A stretch of 17,647 bases of DNA from Podochytrium sp. JEL0797 (taxonomy: Eukaryota; Chytridiomycota; Chytridiomycetes; Chytridiales; Chytriomycetaceae). Below are positions 9,180-17,647 of the stretch, piece after piece. Location of the stretch: NCBI GenBank assembly GCA_027596195.1, contig JADGJG010000511.1:1-17647 (forward strand). The letters are read 5' to 3'. How positions within the stretch are numbered: the stretch's first letter is position 1; each line of letters opens with the position of its first letter. Both the position numbers and the translations under genes were made by a program. Below the pieces are notes generated by a model. It made no database searches. It worked only from the letters and a program-made list of their open reading frames with translations, and was not told where the DNA came from.

Positions 9180-10922
9180 TCAACTCGTCTCCACCCATTT
9201 CAGCGTGCCCATCATCAAATACTTTTTCGGAAGTCGACCAGGATTCGGCGCCAACACAGTCACACTCTGCCGCTTGCCCACCCCTCCACCCTCGCCGCCC
9301 CCAACCACTTCACTTACGTACACGAACCCAGCTACATTCTTGTCCAGGATCAACGCCGTCTCCTGCTCGAGTGTGAGTGCAGGTGCACTCACGGTACCCG
9401 CGGGCACGGGGAGTGCGTCGAGTCGATCCGCGTGCGTCACGGCGAGGATCGAGTTGAGGAGAATGTCACCGACGGGCACTTTGACGATTTTGGGCGGCTC
9501 GGATTTGCGGAGCAGACCGATCGGGAGGGCCGAGGTTGGGGCGGCCGTGGCTGTTTGGTATTTCGCGCATAAATACGGGGGAGGGGAATGCACAAAAAAA
9601 AACTCACAGTCTCCGATGCGACGCACATGCAACTCGTGGAAGCTGACCGTGTTGGAGAAGGGCGACAAGGGGAAATTGGTCGTTCCGTAAAAGTATTCGC
9701 GAATTTTCATGCTCGCCACAGCCCGACGATATGATTTGTCACGCGTCACAACCTTTTCGAGAGCCGGATTTCAGTCAGCGAAATGAACCAATAACTAGTA
9801 CCAAAGAAGAGATGTGACGGGGAGGCGCCGGTCGCATCAACAAAAAAATAAACTCACCCCGCCCGATTTTGCCAACTTCAACACCTTGAGTTCCCGGTTC
9901 TGTTGATACTGTCGCGACAAGTCCGCATACATGCGTTCATGGCCAATCACAACAAGAAGGGTCGGTTTGAACTGCTCAATCGCGTGCGTGAGTTGCGGGT
10001 ATCCCGCAGTTTCCGAGAAATAAGACGGCGTGTTGATGATAACCCCAGCCGTGCGAACTGAAAATTGAAATGAGCCATCGTACAAGAACCCCACAACAAG
10101 AAAGAGAAAGAGGAAGGAGGAATACAAGAAGAAAAACCCAAAAACTCACTTTGCACATCACTCTTCAACTTCCTCTCCACAACCCCCGCCAACCTCTCCA
10201 CCAACCCCTCATACACCTTCGGCTTCTCCGCAACCCCATCAAATCCATAATAAAACACCACAGGACTCGTCCCACTACTCACCAACGTACCCCCCAACCC
10301 TTCCTCAACCTGCACACACCGACTCACCACACTCGCCGCCATCGTCCCCGGCAAACTCAACCCACTCGTCTCCGTCACATCCAAATCCACATACATTTGC
10401 GGATGCCCCATTTTAACACTATAATTCATCAATATCTTGCACACACTCGTCTTCCCCACGTCAGGCGGCCCCAACACCATCACCCTCGGCCCCTCCAACT
10501 CATTCGCACTCGTCCGAAACCGGGCCGCATCCCTCCTCACACCTTCAACCCCCAAATGCAAATTCAAATAACTCTGCATCGGCGTCTCCCCCGCAACATA
10601 GGCCCCACCCGCATCCACACCCTTCAACTCCACTTTGGCACCCGTGTACGAAAACACGGCTACTTTCTGCGCGGTGAGATTGTATTCGACGCCTTTGGCG
10701 AGTTCGGAGCCAAAGAGTTCGGCTTGGCCCGAGACGAGGCGGAGGTGGAGGGGGTGTTTGGGGGAGGATTCGAAGCGCAGTTCGGTTTCGGGGGGGAGGG
10801 TGAAGGAGGTCCATGTGGGTTCGGGGGGGGCGGTTGGTGTGCTCTGTTGGGAGGGGGTTGGTGTGAGGGGGGTGGTTAGGAAGGTGGTAGGCGAGCGTGT
10901 GAAGTGCGGGTTCGCAAACCAT
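9180..10922 (-). CDS. CLP1: CLP1, polynucleotide 5'-hydroxyl kinase-family mRNA cleavage factor subunit
   Basis: CLP1 is a nuclear subunit of the mRNA 3'-end cleavage machinery and, in many eukaryotes, works with the tRNA splicing endonuclease. Exons are 10922-10920, 10843-10150, 10057-9858, 9752-9608 and 9550-9180, with introns of 76, 92, 105 and 57 bp. The product is 470 residues (human CLP1 is 425). The N-terminal beta domain reads FTLPPETELRFE and AELFGSEL. The P-loop is GPPDVGKTSVCKIL (126-139), followed by YVDLDVTETSGLSLPGT around the Walker B/magnesium region. The C-terminal domain ends with KKYLMMGTLKW, as in animal and fungal orthologues. Exon 1 is the ATG alone: the intron directly after it joins to Ser-Thr-Pro. 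Without that intron an in-frame ATG at 10981 would give an N terminus of about 60 extra residues. The core assignment is secure; the start is the uncertain part. Kinase activity cannot be judged, since some fungal CLP1 proteins lack it. Confidence 0.94.
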
Positions 10923-11143
10923 GGCGTTTGTGTTGATTTTTGGCAACGTTTCGAGCCAAAAAAAATCACAACACAGACCACAGGAACCAGGATTCGTTCC
11001 AGCTTCGATCATCTGTCGACATTTCCACCCTTCAAAACTGAATCGCTGGCTTCCTTCTCGTTTATTTGATTAGAATATAGTTGAACTTTACGGGGAACTC
11101 CTTTCCTCCACTTTCGATCGCTCCTCCTCGCAACGAGATGCGA

Positions 11144-11624
11144 TTATAGGAAAACATATGCGGCCCAAGATGTTCGTTTTTTTACATACCTTTTTGCGAA
11201 CTCAGCAATCCGCATGCCGCAAACACAACCAACCACGTCCAGCACGCCCTCATGCACGGCCCCATACGCCACAAACGCGAACCCGCACGCGAGAATCGGA
11301 ATCGAAAACTCAACCGTCATGGCGAATGCGTTGTACAAAGACTTTTGTAAAACTTTGGAGACTTCGAGGTGTCGGATTTTGATCGATTTGTGCCAAGAAG
11401 GGGGGTTCCCAGGCAAAGACTTTGAGGAGTCGGATTCCGGAAAAGACTTCGTTGGTCATTTTGACGCGTTTGTCCGTAATCGGGGCTACTTTGGCGCGGA
11501 TTTGGGATTGGAAGTATGCCAAGCCGATGAGAGCGGACCATCTGGCTTCGCGTTGTTTAGTTGGAAACGTCAGATTGATGAATACATTCAAGAATAACGA
11601 AGAAGAAACAAAAAAAAATTTCAT
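11144..11624 (-). pseudogene. ABCC-type ABC transporter fragment, frameshifted
   Basis: Part of the first transmembrane domain of an ABC transporter of the ABCC (multidrug-resistance-associated protein) subfamily. The frame entering from about 11624 encodes RVKMTNEVFSGIRLLKVFAW followed by EPPFLAQI, the conserved cytoplasmic loop that normally reads D-R-V-K-x-x-N-E-x-x-x-G-I-R, then K-x-x-A-W-E. At about 11377-11381 a run of four A on the minus strand shifts the frame. The next frame continues with IRHLEVSKVLQKSLYNAF and a hydrophobic helix (FSIPILACGFAFVAYGA). It then loses similarity at about 11225. No nucleotide-binding domain, Walker motif or credible start is present, so this is a relic rather than a working transporter. 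It lies just downstream of the Fanzor-like gene on the same strand. One extra A could be a read error, but the missing domains could not. Confidence 0.72.
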
Positions 11625-11741
11625 CCCTCCCTGCTCTCCCCCTCATGCAAAATTTTGACGAATCAAAAACCCATCACCAAGCCTACGCCTTGTTCGTTCG
11701 ACAACGACAGCTCAGTAATGAGTACACTCGAAATAAACACC

Positions 11742-14700
11742 TCACTCTTTCTTGTGCGGCTGCATGCTGAACGGCCTTTTCATGTCGTTCAATCGAAGAT
11801 GCCAGAAGAGGTAGAGGATGTTCCGCGCAGCATTCTTGTCGCGATCCCACATGGTCCCGCAATCTGGGCACCACTTGACTCCACGCAACGGCGTCCCTCC
11901 CGGCACGCCCCGTCTCTTGTACGCATGCTCCAGTCTTTTCTCCAAAGTCTCGTCCGTGTGCCAGCCCATTCGCCAAGGTTTCTTGGACTTGCGAATTTTA
12001 GCAAGCAGCGCGGATTTGACCGTGTCAAGTGCGGAGTGAGGTGCTTCCTCTGGAAACACGTCCGAATTTCCTGACCAGCGAGCGTAGTCGAACCACCGTG
12101 GGTTGGGGTCCGTCTTGGCTCGCTTCACTTCGGGGGGATCCGGTTCTGGAAGCGGCTTGGAAGGCGGGCGTTTGGCTCCAAGAAGTGGCTGGCCGTTGTC
12201 GTCAGATTCCAAGTCATCGGATTCCGTGTCCTCGCCACCGGCCTCCACATCCATGTCCACATCCAACTCCATGGCGTCGACATCACCCCCACCAACAAGC
12301 TCTTCATCAAATGCGTCATCGAAATCGCCATCAAACTCGTCGTCATCAAACCCCCCATCCTCCAACTCCTCCCCTTCCTTCACAGGCACCTGAAGCAATT
12401 CCTTCACATCCAATCCACTCACATCTGCCCCATGCGCACGCAACACTTTCTCAACCAACTGCAGATTCATTCGGCCGCCCTCAAACTGCTTCTTCAAGTC
12501 CTCCATGCAGTCGATACCCTCGATATTCACATCACCATCGTGCGGGTTCAAGTCAATCTCATCGCACTTGCACACTCCGAAACAGCCTGAGCACGATATT
12601 GTCGTCTTGTACTCATAGACGAAAACAATGTGGGGAAAGTATTGTTGTAGAAGTCTGACGATATATTTCGCTGAATTCGCGTTTGTGCCAGGCAACACAC
12701 TGCCAAACTGGGCGGAACCAATGATGAGAACGACTTTGTCCTTCGGGAGAGATCCATGGAGCATCGACACGACGTAGGCCTCGGCCTTTTTGGTCTGTTG
12801 GTACACAATCCAGCGCAGTTTGACCAAACTAGCCTCATGCGCATGAAGCTTGTCAACCACTTCGTGGAACGACCGCGCGTACTCCTGAATGCCTTGGATC
12901 TGGAGTGTTTTGGCCGTGCAGATTTGGTTCTGCAGCTTGTCAATGTCGTTGCCCACAGCCTTGGCAGCCGCTTTGGCCTCGTCGCGACGGATGGCAGCTT
13001 GAGTGGTACCCTTTCTATCGCGCCATTCGTCGATTGAGAGTGTAAACGCGTAGCCAGCAGATGGTGGGTTGTTGACGTCAATGTTCCAGAGACCACCAGA
13101 GTGTTTGATGTCCTTGGCTCCCTTGCGTGACCTTTTCTTCCTGCGCTTGCGGTAGTTACTTTTCTTTTGGCGCTTGCACTGGAGATGAGCTTGGAGTTCT
13201 TCCGGCGTTGGTGGAGTTGGTGTTGAACTGGAAATAAAATGAATAAATATTTGTTTTGGGAGAAAAAAAGAACGGAGAGAAAACTAAAACTCACATGTCG
13301 CCAGACTTGGCTTTTTCCCGTCGACGCTCGTTCTTGGCTTTCCAGAAACCAGGCTTCGGTGCCATATTGTCGAATACGCCCACTTCACCACCTTTGAACC
13401 CCTGTGCGATCGCAGAAACAATATCAATCATGCCCATGTCTATCGCGACGGCAAACTTTTCCGTCATGTCCACAGTTTGGGGGGTCAAAGGCACCTTCTT
13501 CATACCAGGCGTGGGGGCAGGGACCGACTTCAAGATGCCAATGAAAACACAGGCGCCAATCACAGTGAAGGTACCAGAGAGGGTCTTGGTGTCGGCGTTG
13601 GGGAGATACTTGACAATGCGAGGGAAGGCGGCAGTCCAGAACTTGACTTTTTGGTCTTCAGCTGCTTTGATCAATATTGATACTGCGGGAATGTAGTCCT
13701 TAAAGCCGAGAGCGGTGGAGACGCGACTGCGAACTGCAGGTGGCGCGAAAGAATGAAGGAGCCTTGTCGCGACGCTGTTTTTTCCACAAAAACGTTTAGA
13801 ATAGAATGTCGAGAAAGAAAAGAGTAAACAATCGACTCACCGAGTTCCAATTTTCAGTGCTTTTGGCTTCATGCTGCAGCCAGGAAGAGCGGCACTAATT
13901 TTCGTCATGCCACGAGGGGTGACAATCTCGTTCGGCATCAGGGTCTGTTCCGCCACCTTGGCTACCATTTCTGCAATGCCAGAGTTTAGACTCTCCAAAA
14001 TCCCCGGCTGGTCACGCTTGACAGGGCCACATGGACGGTACTTGGCTCGACCGTGGGGTTTCAGCTGTGATCCTTGGAGGTCCGCAAGGAGGATGCGGAA
14101 AACTCGATACCACTCTTTGCGGAGAATCTTCTTTTTCTTGAGCGAGATTGTGCCGGGTACGATTTCTTTGATTTTTTCTAACAAAGAATAACGATCAGAA
14201 ACAAAAGAGAGAAGAGGAAGAAAAAAAATGAAATACACACCATCCACCATCCAAATGGGAGGTTCCAACAGACTTTTCGAAGGCCTCGTTCGCTCCACCG
14301 TGACATTCAATTTTTCGCATGCATCCAAAAGTCGCGCACGGGAAATCAGGTATAAATGTTCATGTTCTGCGAAATTGTGCGGACAAATGGGCAACAGTGA
14401 TCCCTTGCTGCCTTTGACAACCATGAAGGCTTCCACCCTTGTGCAGACCGTGAGGAGATGGGCCACGAGACCCTCGGCGTGTTGGTGCTCGACGTGCTCT
14501 TGGACCTTGTCCAGTGAAATAGAGGTGATGCGATTCCAAGGGACCACTCGAGGAGGAGCCTCCTTGCCAGCGTTGAGGGCCTTGCTGCACTCAGCTTTGT
14601 AGTTGTACCGAAAAAAGGCTAGAAATTTGCGCAATTAGTTTAAATTCGAAGAACGGGAGGGAAAAGTAAAAGTGACTTACCAGCTATATAAGCCGCCAAC

Positions 14701-17180
14701 TTCCAAATCTCCGAAGGCGAATATTTCGCGTCCACACTCATCAAGTACGTTGTAGTCTCCGCCGCAAAAAATCTCTTGATAATGCACAATATAGTAGTAG
14801 TCCCCATGTTCTGGGCTGCGGTGGACATTTCGGTGGCCATTTCAGCAAGCGAGTTGGCCCAGGTTACAGTGTCGATGGTGTCAGGGAGAGATCCGCATCC
14901 TTCAACAACGACCTTGTATTCTTTCCAGGCGGTCTTGAGGAATTCCGATCCCCTTTTTCCATCCGACGCGACGACAATCAGACCGTTCTCGTACAACACG
15001 CGGTTTGGAAGGGGAAGTTCTTTCAGACTTTCGTCAGCATCGACAAGAGAGCGGTATTTGGAGACCCAGTAGACGCGAATGAATACGGCGGTGATCATGC
15101 GAATCATGTCAAGCCTGGGTAGTGGGGGGTTGCGGTTTCAGAATTAAATTTCGCTGTCCAAAAAACCGAAATAAATCAACAAAATACTCACTTTGGAATG
15201 ATGTTCTTTAGGAGGGAGTGGAACCATCCGTCCTTTGGAAACACTGAAACGAGATCAACCGGAATATTGTCGTGCTTGACGACGTCCTTCTTGGCCGGCT
15301 GTGGAATGGACTTGTCCTTCTTTGTGACCAACTCGGCAGCTTTGCGATCCCGAATGCGGCGATTGAGCTCAGCGACGTCTTCCAGAAAGTTTGGTTCATT
15401 CAAGCGGCTTTTGAATTTGGCGACGTGAAGGAGGTGATCTGCGACCAAACGCCACACGTGGTTGGTGTCGGCATCCATGCGCTCTATTTTAGACAATGTA
15501 TAAATTAGAACGGAGAATACGTTGAAAGAAAATCCCAAAATAAATAATACCTCTGACAAATGCGTACTCTGGGTGGTCAAAAACGCCCTCGCGTGTTGGG
15601 TGTTTGTGAAACAAGCAATTCGCGGACTTAAATCGCTTATAATGATCCGGGGCTCCACAGGGACAGGGGGGTAGTTCCTCGCCGGTTGTTTTCGACTTGC
15701 GCACGGCAGGAGCAACTGGAGCTGCTGGCTCAAAGTCACCAGGGTCAAAGTAGTCGCTTGGAAGAAGGGCCGGTTTCTTGGCCATGTACTTTTTTGCGTC
15801 CGCGATTGAGAAGGAGTTGTAATACACTTCCCCATACGATGTGGCGCCGGACATCCAAAAACTCCCGCATGGATCGAGCTTAAAGAATTCGGCCGCCTTG
15901 GTTGGGCCCATGTTCGGGCCGACGGATGGTTCAATAAGGCAGAGTTGCTGAAGGAGTGGCGAATTGATCAAGAAGGTCGTGGCAAGATGGAGGAACTTCG
16001 CGTGTTTGCCGCTCAGAAGGGGCACGGTTTGACCCTCGGCAAAGTTCCCTCGTGGGAAAAACCCCCCAACCTCGTGAAACATGTGGCTGGGGTGTGGGCG
16101 CCGGTAGACTAACGTGTTTTTACCAAAGAGGTTTAGGATCTCGGAGCGAGTTGGGTTGCCAAAGGTGTTGTCAAGCTGGAAGAACGGCAGCAGTCCGAGT
16201 CCCTTGGCGGCGGAGTTTCCAAAGGCTTGTACACTTGCCACGGTAGAGAAACACTGAATGGCAAACAGCTTCACACGTAGAGTGAGGCTATTGAGGGCCT
16301 CCACGTTGGCTTCGTATGTGGGGTTTGAATCACGGTCGTCCACCTGGCATGGGTACCGCAGCTGACAAGAATTGCCACCACAACCGTAGTTGGATCCAAT
16401 CACTTTGCCCTCGAGTTTTGACGGGCAGACGGGGCACTTCTCCAGACAGAAATTCAGCACGATTCCTTGTTTCCCTTGGATTTTTTCGCGAAACTAAAGA
16501 GGAAGAGGAAGAGAGTGAGATTCCGAGAGGACACCAAGAAATTTAAAACAACATACCTCCTCTCGAGCACGCTCATTGACCAAAGCACCACGAACCATGC
16601 TCAAGTCGACGGAAGCGATACCAGTAGACTTGAGGACGGAATCCTGGCTGCACGACAGCGTTGACCCTGTCTTGTTGCCTCGACTGATTCCGTAGTCGTC
16701 TCCCTTGGCGCACTGCAAGATGCCGATCAAGCTGATGATGGACAAGTCGGGAAACTGTTGAAGAGCCTGATCTAAGAGCTCCTTGGTGAGCTCAAGGATT
16801 TCGTACGCTTCATCCGTGAACGCGGGGATTTGCTCAGATATAAAAGCCGAGCATTCCATGGGTGTGTGACTTTGCTTCATGAATTCGTCAGCAGCCTTGA
16901 CTATTTCTGGGAACTTGTTGTTGAAGTCTGGGACAACGGCGAAGTTGAAGTACGCCCTCGTATTGGAGACTGGGCGGTAGGCGGTGAAATGGTTGGAGTT
17001 GGAAACAAGCCAGTCCTTCTAAAAAACAAGTTTGTTTGGTGGCGGTCAGGAAGGAGAGGAAAACAAGGTTGGGGGGGGTCTATTTACAAGTGCTCCGATT
17101 GGCAGCGGAATAGGTGGAGGCTTCGGTGCCGGAAGTGGCGGATCCACAGGTGGTTGATCCTGAGGGCTCGGCAGATCCAT
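11742..17180 (-). CDS. giant Fanzor/TnpB-like protein with RuvC-type nuclease C terminus
   Basis: Fanzors are eukaryotic relatives of TnpB, shown in other species to be RNA-guided DNA endonucleases. Nine exons (17180-17088, 17018-16557, 16493-15551, 15483-15192, 15114-14681, 14618-14241, 14177-13841, 13774-13295, 13227-11742) join in phase across introns of 62-77 bp into 1,634 residues. After a Pro-rich start come a Cys cluster at 201-234 and a CxC-x4-H-x8-C knuckle at 462-478. The nuclease part is in exon 9: a basic putative nuclear localisation stretch (1158-1178), a candidate RuvC-I Asp1190 followed by FTLSIDEWRDRKG, IIGSAQFG (Gly1310 at the canonical RuvC-II Glu site), Glu1345 in VYEYKTTISCSGC, a second zinc half CPDC (1593-1596), and RuvC-III Asp1603 in DRDKNAARNI. 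A 237-residue insert with an acidic core splits the ribbon. Residues before about 1135 match nothing I know. The RuvC-I motif is degenerate, so activity is unproven. Two fused genes are an alternative, but no stop or obvious second start separates them. Confidence 0.85.
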
Positions 17181-17647
17181 TTCTTACTTTTTGTTTGGGA
17201 TGGTGATTGTGTGTGAGAATGGATCGCGTAAGATAGGGGAAGTAATGGAAGGGATGAGCAACTTACGCGCAAACTGTAGGAAACGAGGGGGACGCCAAAG
17301 TGCTTTGGGGGCAGTTTTTTTTTGGCGGAACAAGTGTCAAATTGGCATGTAACAAAAGAAAAATTCAAACCCCGCCTGGCAAAAAAAATCCGCCCAAATC
17401 CCGCCCAAACTCCGCTAGTCAAAACAAAATTTCGAATGCTTCGACAGGCCCAGATGGGTACCGACGGGTCTAGATGGGAGGAGAAAGAGGAAGAGAAGTC
17501 TTTGACTGTAAAACAACATCAAAGGGAAAATAAGCCCTTGCACCATTGTATCTGGCACGTTCATCAAAACACCAGAAAGGGCTGTCGACAACAACAGGGG
17601 AATACGAATGACGCTCCGAGGAGACGCCACGCCACGAACCCCAAACG
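17181..17647. other. upstream region of the Fanzor-like gene, no gene seen
   Basis: No supported coding sequence. The ATG at 17180 follows AAGTAAGAA on the minus strand. A good splice donor (GTAAGT) sits at 17266-17261 on the minus strand and an AG lies just before the start, so an 84-bp intron in the 5' untranslated leader is possible. Joining the upstream frame across it would not keep the reading frame of the protein, so it is not treated as coding. A purine-rich stretch lies at about 17474-17497. Confidence 0.5.
17327..17412 (-). promoter_or_regulatory. cluster of TTTGGGCGG/TTTGGCGG-type motifs
   Basis: On the minus strand GTTTGGGCGGGATTTGGGCGG (plus 17391-17410) is a tandem pair of TTTGGGCGG units, 210-230 bp upstream of the Fanzor-like ATG. 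A related TTTTTGGCGGAA lies in the opposite orientation at about 17329-17340. The motifs resemble E2F/MBF-type cell-cycle sites (TTTSGCGC-like) but do not match that consensus exactly. A promoter role is inferred from position only. Confidence 0.25.

Noticed and set aside
10070..10879. Plus-strand 269-codon open frame rich in His, Arg, Pro and Thr
   Set aside because: It is the mirror of CLP1 exon A; its composition is typical of an antisense shadow.
11646..17435. Possible terminal inverted repeats flanking the Fanzor-like gene (CAAAATTTTGAC near 11648 against GTCAAAACAAAATTT near 17418; also a GCTGTCG-containing pair near 11705 and 17580)
   Set aside because: Matches are short, gapped and AT-rich, and no matching target-site duplication was seen.
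17415..17630. Minus-strand 71-codon hydrophobic open frame
   Set aside because: It has no recognisable domain, no splice links and no conserved pattern; coding status is unsupported.
1..17647. CRISPR array, tRNA or rRNA gene, serine or DDE recombinase partner for the Fanzor-like gene
   Set aside because: No regularly spaced repeats, no recognisable RNA gene and no recombinase motif were seen on either strand by eye.

Overview
The window is eukaryotic and most likely fungal. Its genes are split by short GT-AG introns (about 38-105 bp, mostly 50-95) and packed tightly; the CLP1 stop and the next start codon are only 49 bp apart. The content is a cytochrome P450, a secreted copper-oxygenase-like (LPMO-like) protein with a CBM19-like chitin-binding tail, a seven-helix receptor, CLP1 and a Fanzor/TnpB-type protein. 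An early-diverging fungus such as a chytrid would fit, because Fanzors are known from Spizellomyces, but this placement is an inference. All intact genes lie on the minus strand.

Layout from left to right. 1-3193: a large nine-exon gene of unrecognised, mostly helical protein, cut by the window edge. 3352-5088: a complete three-exon cytochrome P450 whose heme-cysteine codon is split by an intron. About 5209-6157: a broken protein kinase on the plus strand. 6267-7033: a two-exon secreted LPMO-like protein. 7034-7774: no gene, but decayed tandem copies of the 3' end of the neighbouring receptor. 7775-9130: a two-exon seven-helix receptor with polyglutamine in its third cytoplasmic loop. 9180-10922: CLP1, with an apparent intron directly after the ATG. 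11144-11624: a frameshifted scrap of an ABCC-type transporter. 11742-17180: a nine-exon gene whose C-terminal third is a Fanzor/TnpB-like RuvC nuclease. 17181-17647: its upstream region.

The Fanzor-like gene is the standout. All eight predicted introns keep one open frame of 1,634 residues. The end carries a basic putative nuclear localisation stretch, a RuvC-I-like Asp, a Gly at the canonical RuvC-II Glu position with an alternative Glu 35 residues on, a zinc ribbon split by a 237-residue insert with an acidic core, and the RuvC-III Asp motif. About 1,130 residues that I cannot assign to a known domain precede it, including two Cys/His clusters. It sits beside a transporter relic, which suggests past mobility, but I could not identify element ends or a guide RNA.

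The remaining genes look like ordinary host genes with separate jobs: RNA 3'-end processing and tRNA splicing (CLP1), secreted polysaccharide attack (LPMO-like), oxidation (P450) and sensing (receptor). Exon boundaries were worked out by hand from splice signals and reading-frame continuity, without transcript evidence.
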